DNA from: Ceratorhiza oryzae-sativae
Taxonomy: Eukaryota > Basidiomycota > Agaricomycetes > Cantharellales > Ceratobasidiaceae
Assembly: GCA_030998015.1 (NCBI GenBank)
Contig: JARWMV010000235.1
Coordinates: 434,001-498,000, forward strand
DNA length: 64,000 nucleotides
Direction of reading: 5' to 3'
Shown: positions 1 to 11,525 of the stretch, one piece after another
Position numbering within the stretch: position 1 is the stretch's first letter
How the letters are laid out: the number at the start of each line of letters is the position of its first letter
Translations under genes and position numbers: made by a program
Notes under the pieces: model-generated
Database searches by the model: none
The model's input: the letters and a program-made list of their open reading frames with translations, nothing else
Told to the model about the DNA's origin: nothing

Positions 1-1
1 G

Positions 2-178
2 AACCGTGAAATTGCAGCACCATTTTGGCGTGCCATAGAGGGTTGGATCAAAGACCGGAAACTGGTACCGAATCGTGTGCAGGTTGTCTCAGGAGGATTG
101 GCTGGGGTAACAGAAGCGCTTAGGTTGTCCAAGGAGGGTGTGAGCGGGGTAAAACTTGTTCTTCACCCTCATGATTAA
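2..178 (+). CDS. 3' end of MDR zinc-type dehydrogenase (partial, cut by window edge)
   Basis: Only the last 58 codons are present; the gene enters from the left edge and stops at TAA 176-178. The fragment aligns residue by residue with the C-terminus of the complete gene that starts at 2447: both have an APFW or IAPFW-like segment, then LVP..VQ, a GG-L motif and the ending GVSGVKLV. It is therefore a paralog, and the two make a tandem pair of zinc-binding-alcohol-dehydrogenase-like / enoyl-reductase proteins. The family normally reduces or oxidises small carbonyl or enoyl substrates with NADPH. The substrate cannot be told from this tail. Confidence 0.75.
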   Translation, partial: NREIAAPFWRAIEGWIKDRKLVPNRVQVVSGGLAGVTEALRLSKEGVSGVKLVLHPHD

Positions 179-967
179 TGGTCATGTAGTTGATGCGTGT
201 AATTTAAATTAATGCCAGTGAAGTACAACACTGATCAGTCTCATCCAACACCGTAAATACTTGGTGGCCGTAAGTATACACGAATATGCCCAGCAACTTT
301 TGAAGCGTTGGGTTAAACTCATTCTATCCACAAATACGTGAGCTTAACTCATGATCACCCTCTTCACGAACTCGATGGCTCACACCTGCTTTCAGACATT
401 CTGTTGGCCGATTCCGTGCAGTGGTCCCCCCGCAGGCCACGTCCCGCTGTCTCATGATTTTTCCAAATCATTCATGACCGACAAGCAACTACAAGGGTAT
501 TAAATGTGCATATATTCATAAATAGGCGAAATTGTGTTGGAAGAACAACAACGTAGGCCCGATTGAACCTATGAAAGTGAAGCACAATTTGTCTCTACGC
601 ACCTATCCACCTACATTTTATAGTTTAAATTAATCGGTGTCTCGGAAAATTTGTGCTCCTAAGGAGGAGGGGTTGCGCATCGCAGTTGACGGAGCTGTAC
701 GGGTTGTACCGAAAGACTTTGCAAAGAGCTGAAAATCTAGTTAGCACAAAGTAGTTCAGCAGGTCTAAGCATGCTCTGGGGCGCTCACTGGGTTCGGAGC
801 AGTACGGGCTATCAGCCCGATGTAGGCCTAAATAAGCTCTCCAGGTTATAATTTGATTCTGAGGTACTGCTGTGCGTTAGCTAGATTCTGGGGTTTTGCA
901 GAGGCGAGGGATTCGCTACTGCGTTTACAGCGCCTAACAGTATCCCTCCGATGCGACACGTGCCCGT

Positions 968-1665
968 GCGGTTTATACCTATATGCAAAAGTATTTTCCA
1001 AGCGCTGAACCAAGTTTGGTTTTTGTGTTTGTCGTGCAGTTGAGAAATCCGATGTGCCTCCACAAGTTCGAGCACGAAAGCTTTGTAACGTAGCTAAGAT
1101 TGATAAAAAAGAAATAGTGCGCGTCAAATGGCACAAGCCACTTCCGTCTACGATTGCTCTACAAAGATCCATGTTTCAGCACCGTAAATCGTCGATTTTG
1201 GGCTAACCACTTGGCTAATGAAATCCTTTGAGGATAATGTTCAAGTTGAAAGTCTGAAAGTGGCCCTCGGGGGCCGCGAAGGGCCTCAATTCGAGCTGAT
1301 CGTGTTGTCACTTTTGCGAAGCTACTGTCAATTCTGGTTGTAGTCACTCAACAAGCATCTCTGATGGCATTAGCAGTCATTTAAGTTCTACTGTAGTCTT
1401 TACATAGTATCCTGGCCTCGCTCTGCGCAGGAACTTGTCAAAGACGCTCTGAGCGGGATTTTGGTGCAGAGCGGTCCTATTCCCAAACAGCCTATACCGT
1501 TCTGTCTGCGCCATTTTTTAAATATTTTTTAGCTATTATATGGAGATGTCGTCCTCGAACTCGTGGAGGTACGGAGGACTTCCCAACTGCGCGAAAAAAA
1601 AAACACTACAATCAAACTTTGCTCGGCGCTTGGAAAATACATTTGCAAATTGGTGTAAGTACGAT
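968..1665. repeat. Diverged inverted repeat, possible old transposon remnant
   Basis: The reverse complement of 968-1076 matches 1551-1665 along its length, sharing blocks such as TCGAACT.GTGGAGG, CAACTGC.CGA and GCGCTTGGAAAATAC. Both arms could encode similar short peptides, so they may come from one coding repeat. Similarity is patchy, with small gaps. I do not recognise the family. No target duplication is visible. Confidence 0.4.
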
Positions 1666-2367
1666 ACCGGCCTTTGAACCTCGCGCCGCGCATACAGACT
1701 AAGGATCGAAGTGAATATTCATGTCCAGCTGCCTTGAATTGTTCCATTTTTCGAAGCGATTGACATAACTCGCTCTGCTGGCCTCAAAAGCTGACAGCTT
1801 CCGGTGTACTCACATGCTACGGCACAGCTTGGTGTAGATCAAAGTCAGTCAGCGGTAGACTGGGTGACGCGTCCCTACTGTAGATACTGGATATATTCGT
1901 ACGTGGAGATCCGATGACAATACTGCGTCCTACCATCAAGTGGTGCCTCAAAATGAAAGACGGCCCATTTGGACCATTCCAGAAATGAGGTGTGCTAGTC
2001 CAATAATATCACAACTGAGCAACGCTACGCTCCACCAACTGCCTATTCTGCAGAAACTCGGGCTTTTCGCGGCTAGGACGCCGCAGAAACAAGTGATTCT
2101 GTCTTTCCTCCTATTCGTTTATGAGCCAATTCGGGTTGACTACCAACCCTGGGAGCTGCCTCCTTGTCGCCCCCTGTCTGATCCATCCTAGTTTTAGGAT
2201 GTACTAATATTCACTGCATGATGGCCCTCGTTCTGCCCGAGGCCGTCTCGGACAAAACGCTTGCGTGTCGCCGCTATCGCTATCGATAGTGACTAACTAC
2301 GCTGGTTCAGCCACTAATCTGGTTGAAGTGATGTGGACCTCGGTTCGACAAAGCACTCAGAGTCGAA

Positions 2368-2373
2368 TATAAA
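2368..2373 (+). promoter_or_regulatory. TATA box of the MDR dehydrogenase
   Basis: A TATAAA hexamer lies about 75 bp upstream of the ATG at 2447, a normal spacing for a fungal core promoter with a short leader. It is assigned by position and sequence only. Confidence 0.45.
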
Positions 2374-2446
2374 TGGGATGCGAGTGTCCTTTCGAAACAC
2401 ACCCCTCAGTTCCGGAGCTGAAATCTATCTGACTTATCTTCTTCAC

Positions 2447-3700
2447 ATGTCGAATACTCAAAAGTCTTCTGTTATCCCTGCCCCAGGTGCAGATATTGTT
2501 CTTCAAGATAGACCTGTTCCAACACCGAGACCCGACCAGCTTCTCGTGAAGATCGCTGCCACCTCCCGTAGGTGTCATTAGATATCATTCCTTTCAGCAA
2601 GCTGACGAGGTTCTAACAACAGTTAACCCCGTTGACTACCAGGTAAGATTAAGGAGAATAAATCATACTGCTGATTGAAAGAGCTAACCAAAGTTAGCAT
2701 CGGCACTATCCTGTTCTGATATCTGGCTACCCTGCGGTGCTAGGGTGTGATGCCGCCGGTATTGTAGAAGCACTCGGGAGTAACGTGTCTGGGTTCAGCA
2801 AAGGGGATCGGGTGTATGCGCCAGACTTTGTCTAATATTATTCATTACTAACAAAGTTCTGCATAGTTTCTTCCAGGGTGACTTTAGCCACGACGGGGCG
2901 ACCTTCCAACAATATGCCACAGTTTTGTCAAAATTAGCGGCCAAGATACCATCGAACATCACGGACGAGCAAGCTAGTACGATGCCAACCTCAATAGTGA
3001 CGTCCGTGGTGCTTCTCTTCAACAATACTGCATTTCCACCTCCCCTGGATGGTCCAACGGCTACGGGGGCGCCTATTCTAATTCTGGGTGGTAGCGGCTC
3101 CGTTGGGAGGGCTTGTAAGTTTGGCCACATCCGCGAGATATCAGAGTTTGATTTCCGAATCGGGACATAGGCATTCAAATGGCTCGCGTTGCGGGGTTTA
3201 CGCCAATTATTACTACAGCTTCAAAAACGCACGCCGAATCACTTAAAGCTCTAGGAGCAACTCACGTTTTTGAACGGACCGTCTCCACTGGTGTTATTCA
3301 CGAGGTTCTACAATCTGACAGCAAGCCGCTAAAACTAGCTGTGGATACTGTGTCCACTTCCGAAACCCAGCTTTTCGCTTTTAACGTGCTCACTACTCAG
3401 CCTCGCCCGCCATACCCCGAGCTTCAGCTTCAGCTCGTTCTTCCTCCAACCGATGAGTTGCAAGCCCAAAACAGCGCGTTGGCTGAGGGACAAATCAAGG
3501 CTGGTATCGTTGCTGGAGTTGCCCACATACAGCCGGATATCTTCGCTCCGTTCTGGGCGGTGGCTGAGAAATGGATGGAAAACGGGACTCTCGTTCCAGC
3601 ACAGGTGCAGATTGTGCCCGGGGGGTTGGAGGGTGTTCCATCCGGATTGGATGCACTTGCCAAGGGGGTAAGCGGCGTCAAACTTGTGATCAATCCTTGA
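2447..3700 (+). CDS. MDR-family zinc-type dehydrogenase / enoyl reductase
   Basis: Five exons (2447-2567, 2623-2642, 2698-2813, 2867-3114, 3171-3700) join without a frame break to give about 344 residues, the usual length for the medium-chain dehydrogenase/reductase superfamily. Visible marks are an N-terminal GroES-like part with the family's NPVDY segment, a GDRV turn, and the nucleotide-binding glycine motif GGSGSVG near the middle. The protein resembles fungal zinc-binding-alcohol-dehydrogenase-domain proteins (CipB or trans-enoyl-reductase type). These are NADPH enzymes that usually lack the catalytic zinc ligands despite the name. It is a soluble enzyme with no signal peptide. A paralog ends just upstream at 178, so this is a tandem pair. 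The next gene converges from the right. Confidence 0.85.
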
Positions 3701-4440
3701 TGGGTGTATTATGTTAAATACTACATTGTGAAATAAGTGAATATCAACTTGAATCTGGTTTGAGGTTAAGCTATTCGTGGCATTATTCAAGATGGCCTGA
3801 GTTGCAACCGCCCTGTTGAATCAAGTTCATGAAACTACACATCTATATTCCCGGTGGCACGAACGCGAGCGGCGAGCGGGTGCTGAGGATTTCTCCCACC
3901 GGGAGAGTGGCTGTACAATCGAGGAAAAGCCGATGTTTCTGGTTTGAGTCGCGGCAGGCAGCCTTTCGGCTGCTCAAACCGTATTTATATATTGGACTGG
4001 CTCTTGCAGTGGGAGTGGACGCATGTTGGAAAACTTGATATTTGCAATATATGCGCACATGCAAACATACACGGGCGCTTCTGAGTGATCTTGTGTAAAT
4101 GTGATGGGGCGCCTGCATGAGACACAACGGCTGGCCCGACGTTCAACACTACGGCACTTATATCAGACCTACTACATATCATGTGAAACCGAGAGGTCCA
4201 GTTAATTTCGTAAGTGGATTTTATGTACAAAATAAGATATAAATCAATCCCATACGCCAACGTTTCGCATAATGATACAAACTTCCAGTGTGTTCATTTG
4301 TCGAATCAGCGACCTTCAATTGTCGCAGTACACACGCCATAGGCAAAAATGCCATTCGGGTCAAAGGGGTTGTCGGTACACAGCGTTCAAGAAGTAAGCG
4401 CGAAAAAGACAGTCCCGTCGTCCGACATGCCTGCATGTTT
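3701..4440. other. Convergent intergenic region
   Basis: This stretch lies between two converging 3' ends. ORFs are short and overlapping on both strands, and none is convincing. The only structure seen is an imperfect inverted repeat at 3941-3980 (outer arms GGTTTGAG and CTCAAACC, inner arms CAGCC and GGCTG). Confidence 0.5.
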
Positions 4441-7302
4441 TCAAATTAATTCTTGGCCAGAATCATTGAGCTCAGCATCGGTCTCCCAGTCTGTACCATT
4501 ATCTTGTTCCGTTCGCGCCGAATAATGCTGCTTCTCGAGAGTATCTGGGTTCGGAAGGGCTTGTGGTACAGCTGAAGAGTTATGTCGAATTATGCTGTCT
4601 CCTGTCGAATAGTCATTGTTGCGCGGGGTCCCGACATCTGCTGAGGCTGCCAAGTCCCCTACTGCTGCCTGTGATTTCTGGTCGCGAGCGTCATTATTGA
4701 TACCTGCGTACTCGCCCTGAACACGGCGCCGGCGCTGAGCTTCGACTTCAACCTCGTGTAGATGCGCGGTCTTGGCGAGTCGCTTCACTCCAGCTGCGGT
4801 CCGTTTCCCCGTTCCCGAAGAAGGAACCAACTGGTCGGTCGAAAGAGACAGGGAATGTCTTCGCCGCGTCACCGCCAAGGAGTTGCCGGAGCGTAACAGG
4901 GGAAGGTGGTTCAACCCTTGAGGAAATCGGACCCCCCTTGAGGAATGTCCGGTCGGGGAATTGGCCTCTGTTCCAGAAACCTTCCGTCCACGACTACCCG
5001 AGGGTGTCCCAACGGTCGGGAACGGCGAACGGGACCGTACGGGGGTAAGCGGAGGCTCTCCTGAATCAGAGCGTCAGCATCATATTTGAGCATCATGGCG
5101 TTCGATCAGCAGTCCAAGAGCAAGGCGACACTCACCCGAATCCTGATGCGAAGTATCTCCAGTTAGGAGCCGGTCTTGCCGGGCCCAAGCAAAGGGACGT
5201 TCAGCTGTCCTTGGCCTTGACTGCGCGCGATTCCTTGGGTGCAGGCTGCGAGACAGACCCAGCCCGCTATCTACCCGACGGCGCACACCGCCGAGCAAGT
5301 GAGCTTCCGCGCGCGAGCCGCGTGTCAGCGCCATGAAAACCAGTACGGTGGTTAAGAGACAAAGTTGGGCAATGCCAAGTCTCTTCTCAAGAACGACCTA
5401 GAAAAGATGAGATAAGCAAGGTGAGATAGCGGGCAATACTCGAAGACGTGCCTCCTCTGCCAGCGTGTTGACCTGCTCCAGCAACGCATCCCATCGCTTC
5501 TCCATCTCTGCTTGCTTTTTCTCAACATTTCTCATCGATCTCTGAAAATCCTGTTGTTGTTGGCCGGTTAGCGCCCTCAGCCGCCCAACCTCCTCTTCCA
5601 AGCGTCGAAGCGCTTGGCGAACTGAGTAGTTCTGTTCTTCGACATAGCGGAGGCTTAAACTACTGTTATGCTCCAACATGTCGAGACGATTCATGATGGT
5701 GCGATATATGGACTCTCCGCCAGAATTTGACGGCAATGGTGAGGCAACATGCGTAACTCGAGCCCCTGTAGCGGGAGTAGGTGCTAATGAAGAAATTTTC
5801 GTTCTAGAGACCTTCGCGTGATTTGATTTGGAGTGAACATCGGCTGTCGTTGGGTGAGCCTCCGTTGTGTTTGACGAAGCGCTAACGGGATGTCTGGCGT
5901 GGTTTGAGATGTGGGGGGCGCCAGTACTGTCTTCAGTGCCTGTATGATCAAGTCGAGGCCCAGTTTGCAGTGTAGCACAGTTCGTGCCTGGTTCACCAGT
6001 ATTCCCAGACGCAGTAGTAACCACACCGGAATTAGGCGCAGAGGACAAGCCTGGAGATAATTCGTCCACATCTTGAAGAAATTCGGGGAATTCGGTCTGG
6101 ACTGGCTGGTTCTCAATGGTAGTTTGTTGTACGGCATCCTCTGTGGAATCAGGAACTATAGAGGTGCGAGACGGTTCGCTCGAAATGGTTAACCCCCCAG
6201 GTTGATTGCGAGCCTGCCATTCCCTTTCTGATTCTTCCATCCTCCATTCCTCCATTTGTGTAAGGCCATAGACACGCAAGAGGCTCACGGGGCAAAAATA
6301 CTCCTTTCCGTAATGTGTATGGAAGTCTATTCGAATGAAGCGATAGAATCCGTGCGGGCGTTTAAAGGGTTGGAACGTCTATCACTGTCGAGTCAGAAAT
6401 TTGAACAGAAGAAACTGAAAAAGCATACCTGAATGGTTCGAACGTTCTTGGCCTCATAAAACCCCATGATTTCCGAGCTAGATCCATCGATGTTGGCTGT
6501 ATGTGCAAGGGTAATGGTAATATCCTTGAACACTCCAGAGAAAAATTCGAAGTTTGCCAGCTGCACGGTATCGACCCGGATTTCATCACATAGCTCGACC
6601 ACGACATATTTCTCTGATGCACAATAGATGTAAGGAGAATGTCGAATCATACGAAATATCAAACTCACTTTCCGCAGAACAGGGGGCCAGCATGTACTTA
6701 TCTTTCTTAGAGGATAGAATAGAATTTGACGACTTCATACTCTTGTGGGCGCCGTGCACTCGTGCGGAACAATCCAACGAGGCGTAATTGAAGCGATCCT
6801 CTAACGGGGTAAAGTCCACGACGGGACGAGGACGAACTGAAGACGTGTCGCTCGTATCAATCACGGGGACCAGGGTGCCATCCACAACGGCAGGCACTGA
6901 GGGATGCTCAATAAGCCCATGGGTATGTTCTGGAGGTAGAGGAGCATTTGCTTCAGCCTGGCGTTGTCCTTCGGCGTGATTCAGGGCTAGCTGCCTCTGT
7001 TTCCATTCTTCAAACGAAAGCAAATCGTCGGCGGGGTGTGGGTCTGGTCGGCTGGATGGTAGAGGTATCAAGCAACAGACTGGTTCAGAGGGTGGCACGA
7101 ATACACGGAAAGGGTCGTTTCGGGAGTACTTGGGTTTGGCGATAGGGGTGGCCGGCGTCGGAAGAGTGTCGTGTTGTGTTGAATGGGAGCCCGAAGGTAC
7201 TAGCAGGTCATTGAGCGAATCGTTTTGCTGCGAGGTAGCAGAAGTATTCAGGACCAGGACTAAAGAGCAGAAAAGCAGGCTATTCGTTCTCCTCATTGGC
7301 AT
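4441..7302 (-). CDS. SUN-domain protein of the Slp1 (SUN-like) family
   Basis: Five exons (7302-6669, 6613-6429, 6378-5440, 5397-5136, 5060-4441) join in frame to about 879 residues. The ATG at 7302 was chosen because the next upstream in-frame codon is not ATG. It begins a hydrophobic signal peptide (LLFCSLVLVL). An SFEEWK motif follows near residue 95. The SUN-like domain crosses exons 1-3: RFNYASLDCSARV, the stretch around VELCDEIRVDTVQLANFEFF, and YFCPVSLLRVYG. A coiled coil lies in exon 3 (about residues 440-520). A single membrane segment (LCLLTTVLVFMAL) follows at the start of exon 4, with a basic tail after it. In yeast, Slp1 is an ER membrane protein acting with Emp65 in protecting folding clients; that role is inferred here from homology. 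Confidence 0.9.
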
Positions 7303-7841
7303 GTCGATCAACGACTATGAGAATAAGGAGATAAGCTGATTTGTATGTAACGTTCGAATAACCCTCGTGAGCCTCGAGGTGGGGATGCCAGAGTGGTTCA
7401 CACTTACACGTAAAGGCGAAGAATCACAACCGGCTGATCCGGCGGAACTAGGATAGAATAAACAGTTGCTGGAGAAATGACGTGTCAGAAAATATGTTCC
7501 CATACAGTTGAGCTTCGCTGTCAAATCTTACATTGTGTCAATAAAATGGAAAACTTCAGATACAAGTTTGCGAAACGGATCGACAACTCCGCATGCTGAA
7601 GCGGTGCTGAGGCCCCCACACGTGGTTAGGAGAAGGTTGGCGCTTGCCCGAAACGATCATGACAGGGTCCACAGCAGGAGACAAACAAACGGTCGATCCA
7701 AATTTGGATTAATCACGAAGGTTAATGGCTTTATTGAGAACGAAGCAATCTAAAACATATACAGGAAATCGGGCAGGTAACAGGCAAATAAGTGTGTCTA
7801 GTATGTTTTAAAATCTAATCTTTCCATTTACACCAAACCCT
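7303..7841. other. Intergenic region between SLP1-like 5' end and lyase copy 1 3' end
   Basis: This holds the promoter side of the SUN-domain gene and the 3' flank of the lyase gene. No ORF here is convincing. Unlike lyase copies 2 and 3, this 3' flank does not share the duplicated downstream segment, so copy 1 was duplicated with less flanking DNA. Confidence 0.45.
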
Positions 7842-9021
7842 CTAGATGGAGCTGAGCGCAGTGCCGCCTGCACGCCTGTCAACTTCAATCACCTCGTCCA
7901 GTCCGACTACCTCGAAGAACGCTCGTGGGTCCATGCCCCTTGCAGAAGTGTGGTCCGTCCCAGTCTTCTTCAGCAGGTACATCGCCTCCCGGATAGCATG
8001 TACCGCAGCAACCGCAGACACCAGTGAGAAGATGATGATCTTCGCACCCATCTGCTCTGCTTCCTTCGTCGTGAAAGATGGAGTTAGCCCACCGGAGATC
8101 ACGTTCACGAGAACCTATGCAAACCAATCATAAGTATGCCATAATCCCGGATAAATCTATATCCGAAACTCACGGGGGTGGGACTGAGGGCTGCAACAGT
8201 CTTCTCCAACAGCTCCTTGGTCTTCACTCCCTCGATGAACGCCACGTCCGCTCCGACTGCCGCAGCCGCTTGCAGACGTCGGATAGCCTCGTCCATCCCG
8301 AGAACCTGAGCAGAGTCGGTGCGAGCGATGATCACAATGTCCGACCCAGGAATGGCGTCACGAGCCTGGACGGCAGCACGGATGCGAGTGAGGAACTCTT
8401 CAGTCGACACCACCTGCTTTCCGAGCAAGTGACCGCAGCGCTTGGTCTGAACCTGTAGATGTATGCGTGGTCAGCGAGGTTCAAACAGACAGACAGTTAC
8501 GTTAGACGTACCTGATCTTCGATGTGGAGAGCGGCAACGCCAGCACGATCGTACATTTGGACAGTGCGAGCAACCATGGCGGGACCACCGAAGCCGGTGT
8601 CGGCATCGGCGATGAGAGGGGTCGAGTAGCTGAGGTTGGTAATGACCGATGCGTTCTGCACAAAGTCGGGAAGAGTTGCAATTGCGAGATCGGGCTGTCC
8701 GAGCTTCGCCGCGGTAGTGGCGGCACCGCTGAAACAAGCATGTCAGTCGAGTGGATAGAAGATGAGCGGGACCGGAACAGACCTCTGGTAGAGACAGGTG
8801 AAGCCAGCTTCGAGCGCGCACCGTGCACTGATGCCGTCGCATACACCGGGAGCGACGACGATCTCGTCACGGGCGAGCATCTGGCGGAGGCGAGTGCTAG
8901 CCTTCCAGTGGAGGGGCTCATCAGCAGTGTGGATGAGGTGAGTGGGCTTGACATAGACGCCGGACGCGGTGTAGTTGTCGGAAGAGACGGAGGCGGCGGA
9001 GTGGATGGGTTGCATAACCAT
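7842..9021 (-). CDS. Isocitrate-lyase/PEP-mutase superfamily lyase, copy 1
   Basis: Four exons (9021-8783, 8728-8512, 8452-8174, 8114-7842) join in frame to 335 residues, the size of fungal oxaloacetate hydrolase / dimethylmalate-lyase-like enzymes. Seen motifs are SGAATTAAKLGQPDLA, the metal-site ADADTGFGGP, LHIEDQ, the catalytic loop KRCGH, IARTDS, FIEGVKT and GGLTP. KRCGH carries the catalytic cysteine of C-C lyases, so this is a lyase/hydrolase and not a phosphonomutase. Substrate (oxaloacetate, 2-methylisocitrate-like or dimethylmalate) cannot be fixed from sequence alone. The start was chosen because MVMQP is conserved in all three copies. An in-frame ATG at 9117 lies only about 10 bp past the TATA box. 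No organelle signal is obvious. The copy is nearly identical to copy 2. Confidence 0.9.
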
Positions 9022-11525
9022 GTTGAGTGAGTAATCGAGTAGAAGGGTAGATCTGGGTGAGTGTAGAAGAGAGGTGAGTGAAGCTGAAGAGCTGGTGGTG
9101 GTTAGGCTATCGCTCATCTACGCTTCATTTATACTCATACTCACATATACCCCGTACGCTTTCAAGCCAATTGTGTACTTGCGTAGTTCCATCCGTCTGT
9201 TCCATTTCCTGTGGCCAAGCCTACGATTTCGCCAGCTTAGCGTCCCACGACAGCTACGGTACTCTACCGGCCAAGACTATCCATCCCTTCTCGCTAAGTG
9301 CTGCCAAGACCATAGTAAACAGCATACACGTATGGGTCGCGTTAAGGGAGCACAGATAGAACTTGAATTTTGGTCTCGGCGATATGAACAGTCTCAGATG
9401 GAGTAAGCGTCGGGAATCAGGAGGTACAGCAAGAACGGAAGAAACATCTCTGTTTGACGGAGAAAGCAAGGGTGAAGAATGCGCCAAAACTTGGGGAGCT
9501 ACTCACTAACCGCCCGTTTGGATAATCTTTGCGAAGGCTCCGGTTATGCCCGTGCTATCATCAATTTGATCAAGACAGTTTCAAAGCCCCGAGCTCCGAG
9601 ACCAGACATCGGCCTGTCAGGCTGAGGGACGCTTCGATATCAGCAGTAAGCAACAGGTAAGCCGCACTTTATTTCGGAGACCAAGCAACCACAAACGCTA
9701 GGTTCGCGTTTTCAACTCTGGTCAAGTTGCGTGTCTCAAGTCCAGCTCGAATCCGCTAAACTCCGCAACGCCGTGCCTTGAACATTTGTTCGGGGTCGAG
9801 CTGCAGTATCATATATGCCCTGATCGCTCGGTGAAATGGCTCCGACTTTGGACGAGACCCCAGAGCTTGGGCAGGCTAAACGAAAATCCGCTCAACAGAA
9901 GTGCTATCGGCGATACCACGCCGCGATACGTCCACGAATCCGGTGGAAAAGGAATGTCTCGCATATAGTCGTGACAGCGGGTCGGCACTGCTAAGTTCGG
10001 CATGGGTGTGGGGAAGATACCACAGATCGCCAGCGTAGCGCAGCAGTTGATTATGAGGGTGTTCTCTAGGTCTTGGTGGCGGGGCGGTCGTCCGATCTAA
10101 TCGGAGATTCCGGCTACTAGTCAAAATCTGACAGTACAAAAGTGCCGGACGCGAGACTTGGCGCTTCTGAGGCTAAGAGTCCTCAAGAGGCTTGGCAAGT
10201 GAGCCCAAAAAAGGACCCAAATTCCGCGAACGCTGCGCCGGCCTCGACAGAAGATTGACAGAGGCTGGATGCTATGGCGCATGTCAAGACTTTGAGCTGG
10301 GTTCCATGTGGCCCAGAATCAACTGAACAAGCTTGCATTGGCTTGGCTGTATTGGATTCGTCAGAATTCAGCAAACCCTGAAGACTACCTCTGCCGCAGG
10401 CAACGCCATAATTCGGAAGGACCATGACCCTTGTTGAAGGGAATGAGGCGAAAAGTTTGTGAGATTATGCTGCCCAGTCGCCTCGTCCAGCCGCGGTGTG
10501 GTACCTCAGCTGCCATTCATAGCTTGGCCCTGTCGAGCCAACCCGATTATGAACAAGCTATCTACGCGCAGCAGCCAATTACACGTTATCACATTCTAGG
10601 TTGTCGATTTCTTCCCACCGTACATATTCACTTCGGGGGATTTGAGGAATGCTCGACGAACAACGTCATGACTATGTGATTTCATGGCTAGCTTCTGAGA
10701 GCGCGCGAATGGACTTCAGATGTTTGTATCTGTTTGAGCCATTTTACCTGAAATGAGAAATTCCCCTTTGTGATGCGCTTCGATCAATTCGAATCCGCCC
10801 CGGGACTATCAGGGGAGCGACAATATGCCCGGTATCAGGGACGGGATGCGAGCTACAGATGCAACGTGGATTGATGTAACGTACGGTATGATAGTAGTTG
10901 AGATATGATCTATATTTCGAGCGGGGATAATAGCGGTCATAGTTTATGAGGTGAACCCTTGTTCTTGTTCTTCTTTTTTTTTTGGGTTTCGGGGGTTCCA
11001 TGTGTCTCTAATTTTCATCACAAACCCTCGTAGTGTCCGAGACCGCATGTGCTTTCGCACTTTTTATTTATTTATTTTTAAAAAAGCCACCGAATTCATG
11101 TCCTCATGGCTAGGCACCGTTACGATAAAGCGATTTAGATAGATACTCACTGGAGGCGGTTATACGCGTGCGACTGAAATGATTGAAAAATGGAGGGAGT
11201 ACCGCTAGGGTGGAAACCCATGCGGCCGTACTCAAGCCGACACAAAGGATGTGTAGATGTGGAACAGAACTCGCCAAAGGAGCCAAACATTCAATTGTAC
11301 CTTCGAAACTTCGTTGAAATATATCATTGAGATAGCGCTTCATAACTGCCCACCAAGAATAAGAAGTAAAACCGAAATTGATTCACGAGCTGGTCTACAT
11401 GCTGTTACAGGATGTACAATCAAAACAACATGCAGCTCCTAACATTACACCCTCTCCAAAAACCAACAACTCGAAAGCGAAAGCAAAAAGATACATCTAT
11501 AGGGGAGAGTGAAATGTTTATGTTT
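9022..11525. other. Intergenic region, left edge of tandem duplication
   Basis: It starts with the promoter of lyase copy 1 (TATAAAT, minus strand, 9127-9133). I find no convincing gene. From about 10770 to 11525 the DNA is homologous to 18310-18849, the 3' flank of lyase copy 3: blocks such as TGATGCGCT, GGGATGCGAG and ATAGTAGTTGAGA recur in the same order. This fixes the left edge of the duplicated unit. A 5S-like word near 10000 was considered and rejected. Confidence 0.6.
9127..9133 (-). promoter_or_regulatory. TATA box of lyase copy 1
   Basis: Reading the minus strand, TATAAAT lies about 106 bp before the ATG at 9021. The position suits a leader of about 75 bp and argues against the in-frame ATG at 9117 as the start. 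Confidence 0.4.

Larger units (their letters stand above)
179..2446. other. Intergenic stretch with a diverged inverted repeat
   Basis: I see no supportable gene here. Short ORFs occur but none resembles a known protein or shows a clean start and splice pattern. The one structure is a pair of about 110-bp segments in inverted orientation (968-1076 and 1551-1665), roughly three-quarters identical by eye. A TATAAA at 2368-2373 lies about 75 bp before the ATG of the next gene and is probably its core promoter. Confidence 0.5.

Noticed and set aside
8078..9030. Long plus-strand ORFs antisense to the lyase genes (also at 12206-12712 and 19125-20008)
   Set aside because: They are shadow frames opened by the codon bias of the minus-strand exons, and they cross introns of the real genes.
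9022..9117. Upstream in-frame ATG at 9117 as start of lyase copy 1
   Set aside because: It lies about 10 bp downstream of the TATA box and is not conserved in copies 2 and 3, which share the MVMQP start.
9950..10060. Reverse strand contains CATGCCGAACTTAGCAGT, like loop C of bacterial 5S rRNA
   Set aside because: The flanks do not give the 5S helices or the conserved 3' half, and the organism's own nuclear 5S would have a different sequence. It is probably chance.
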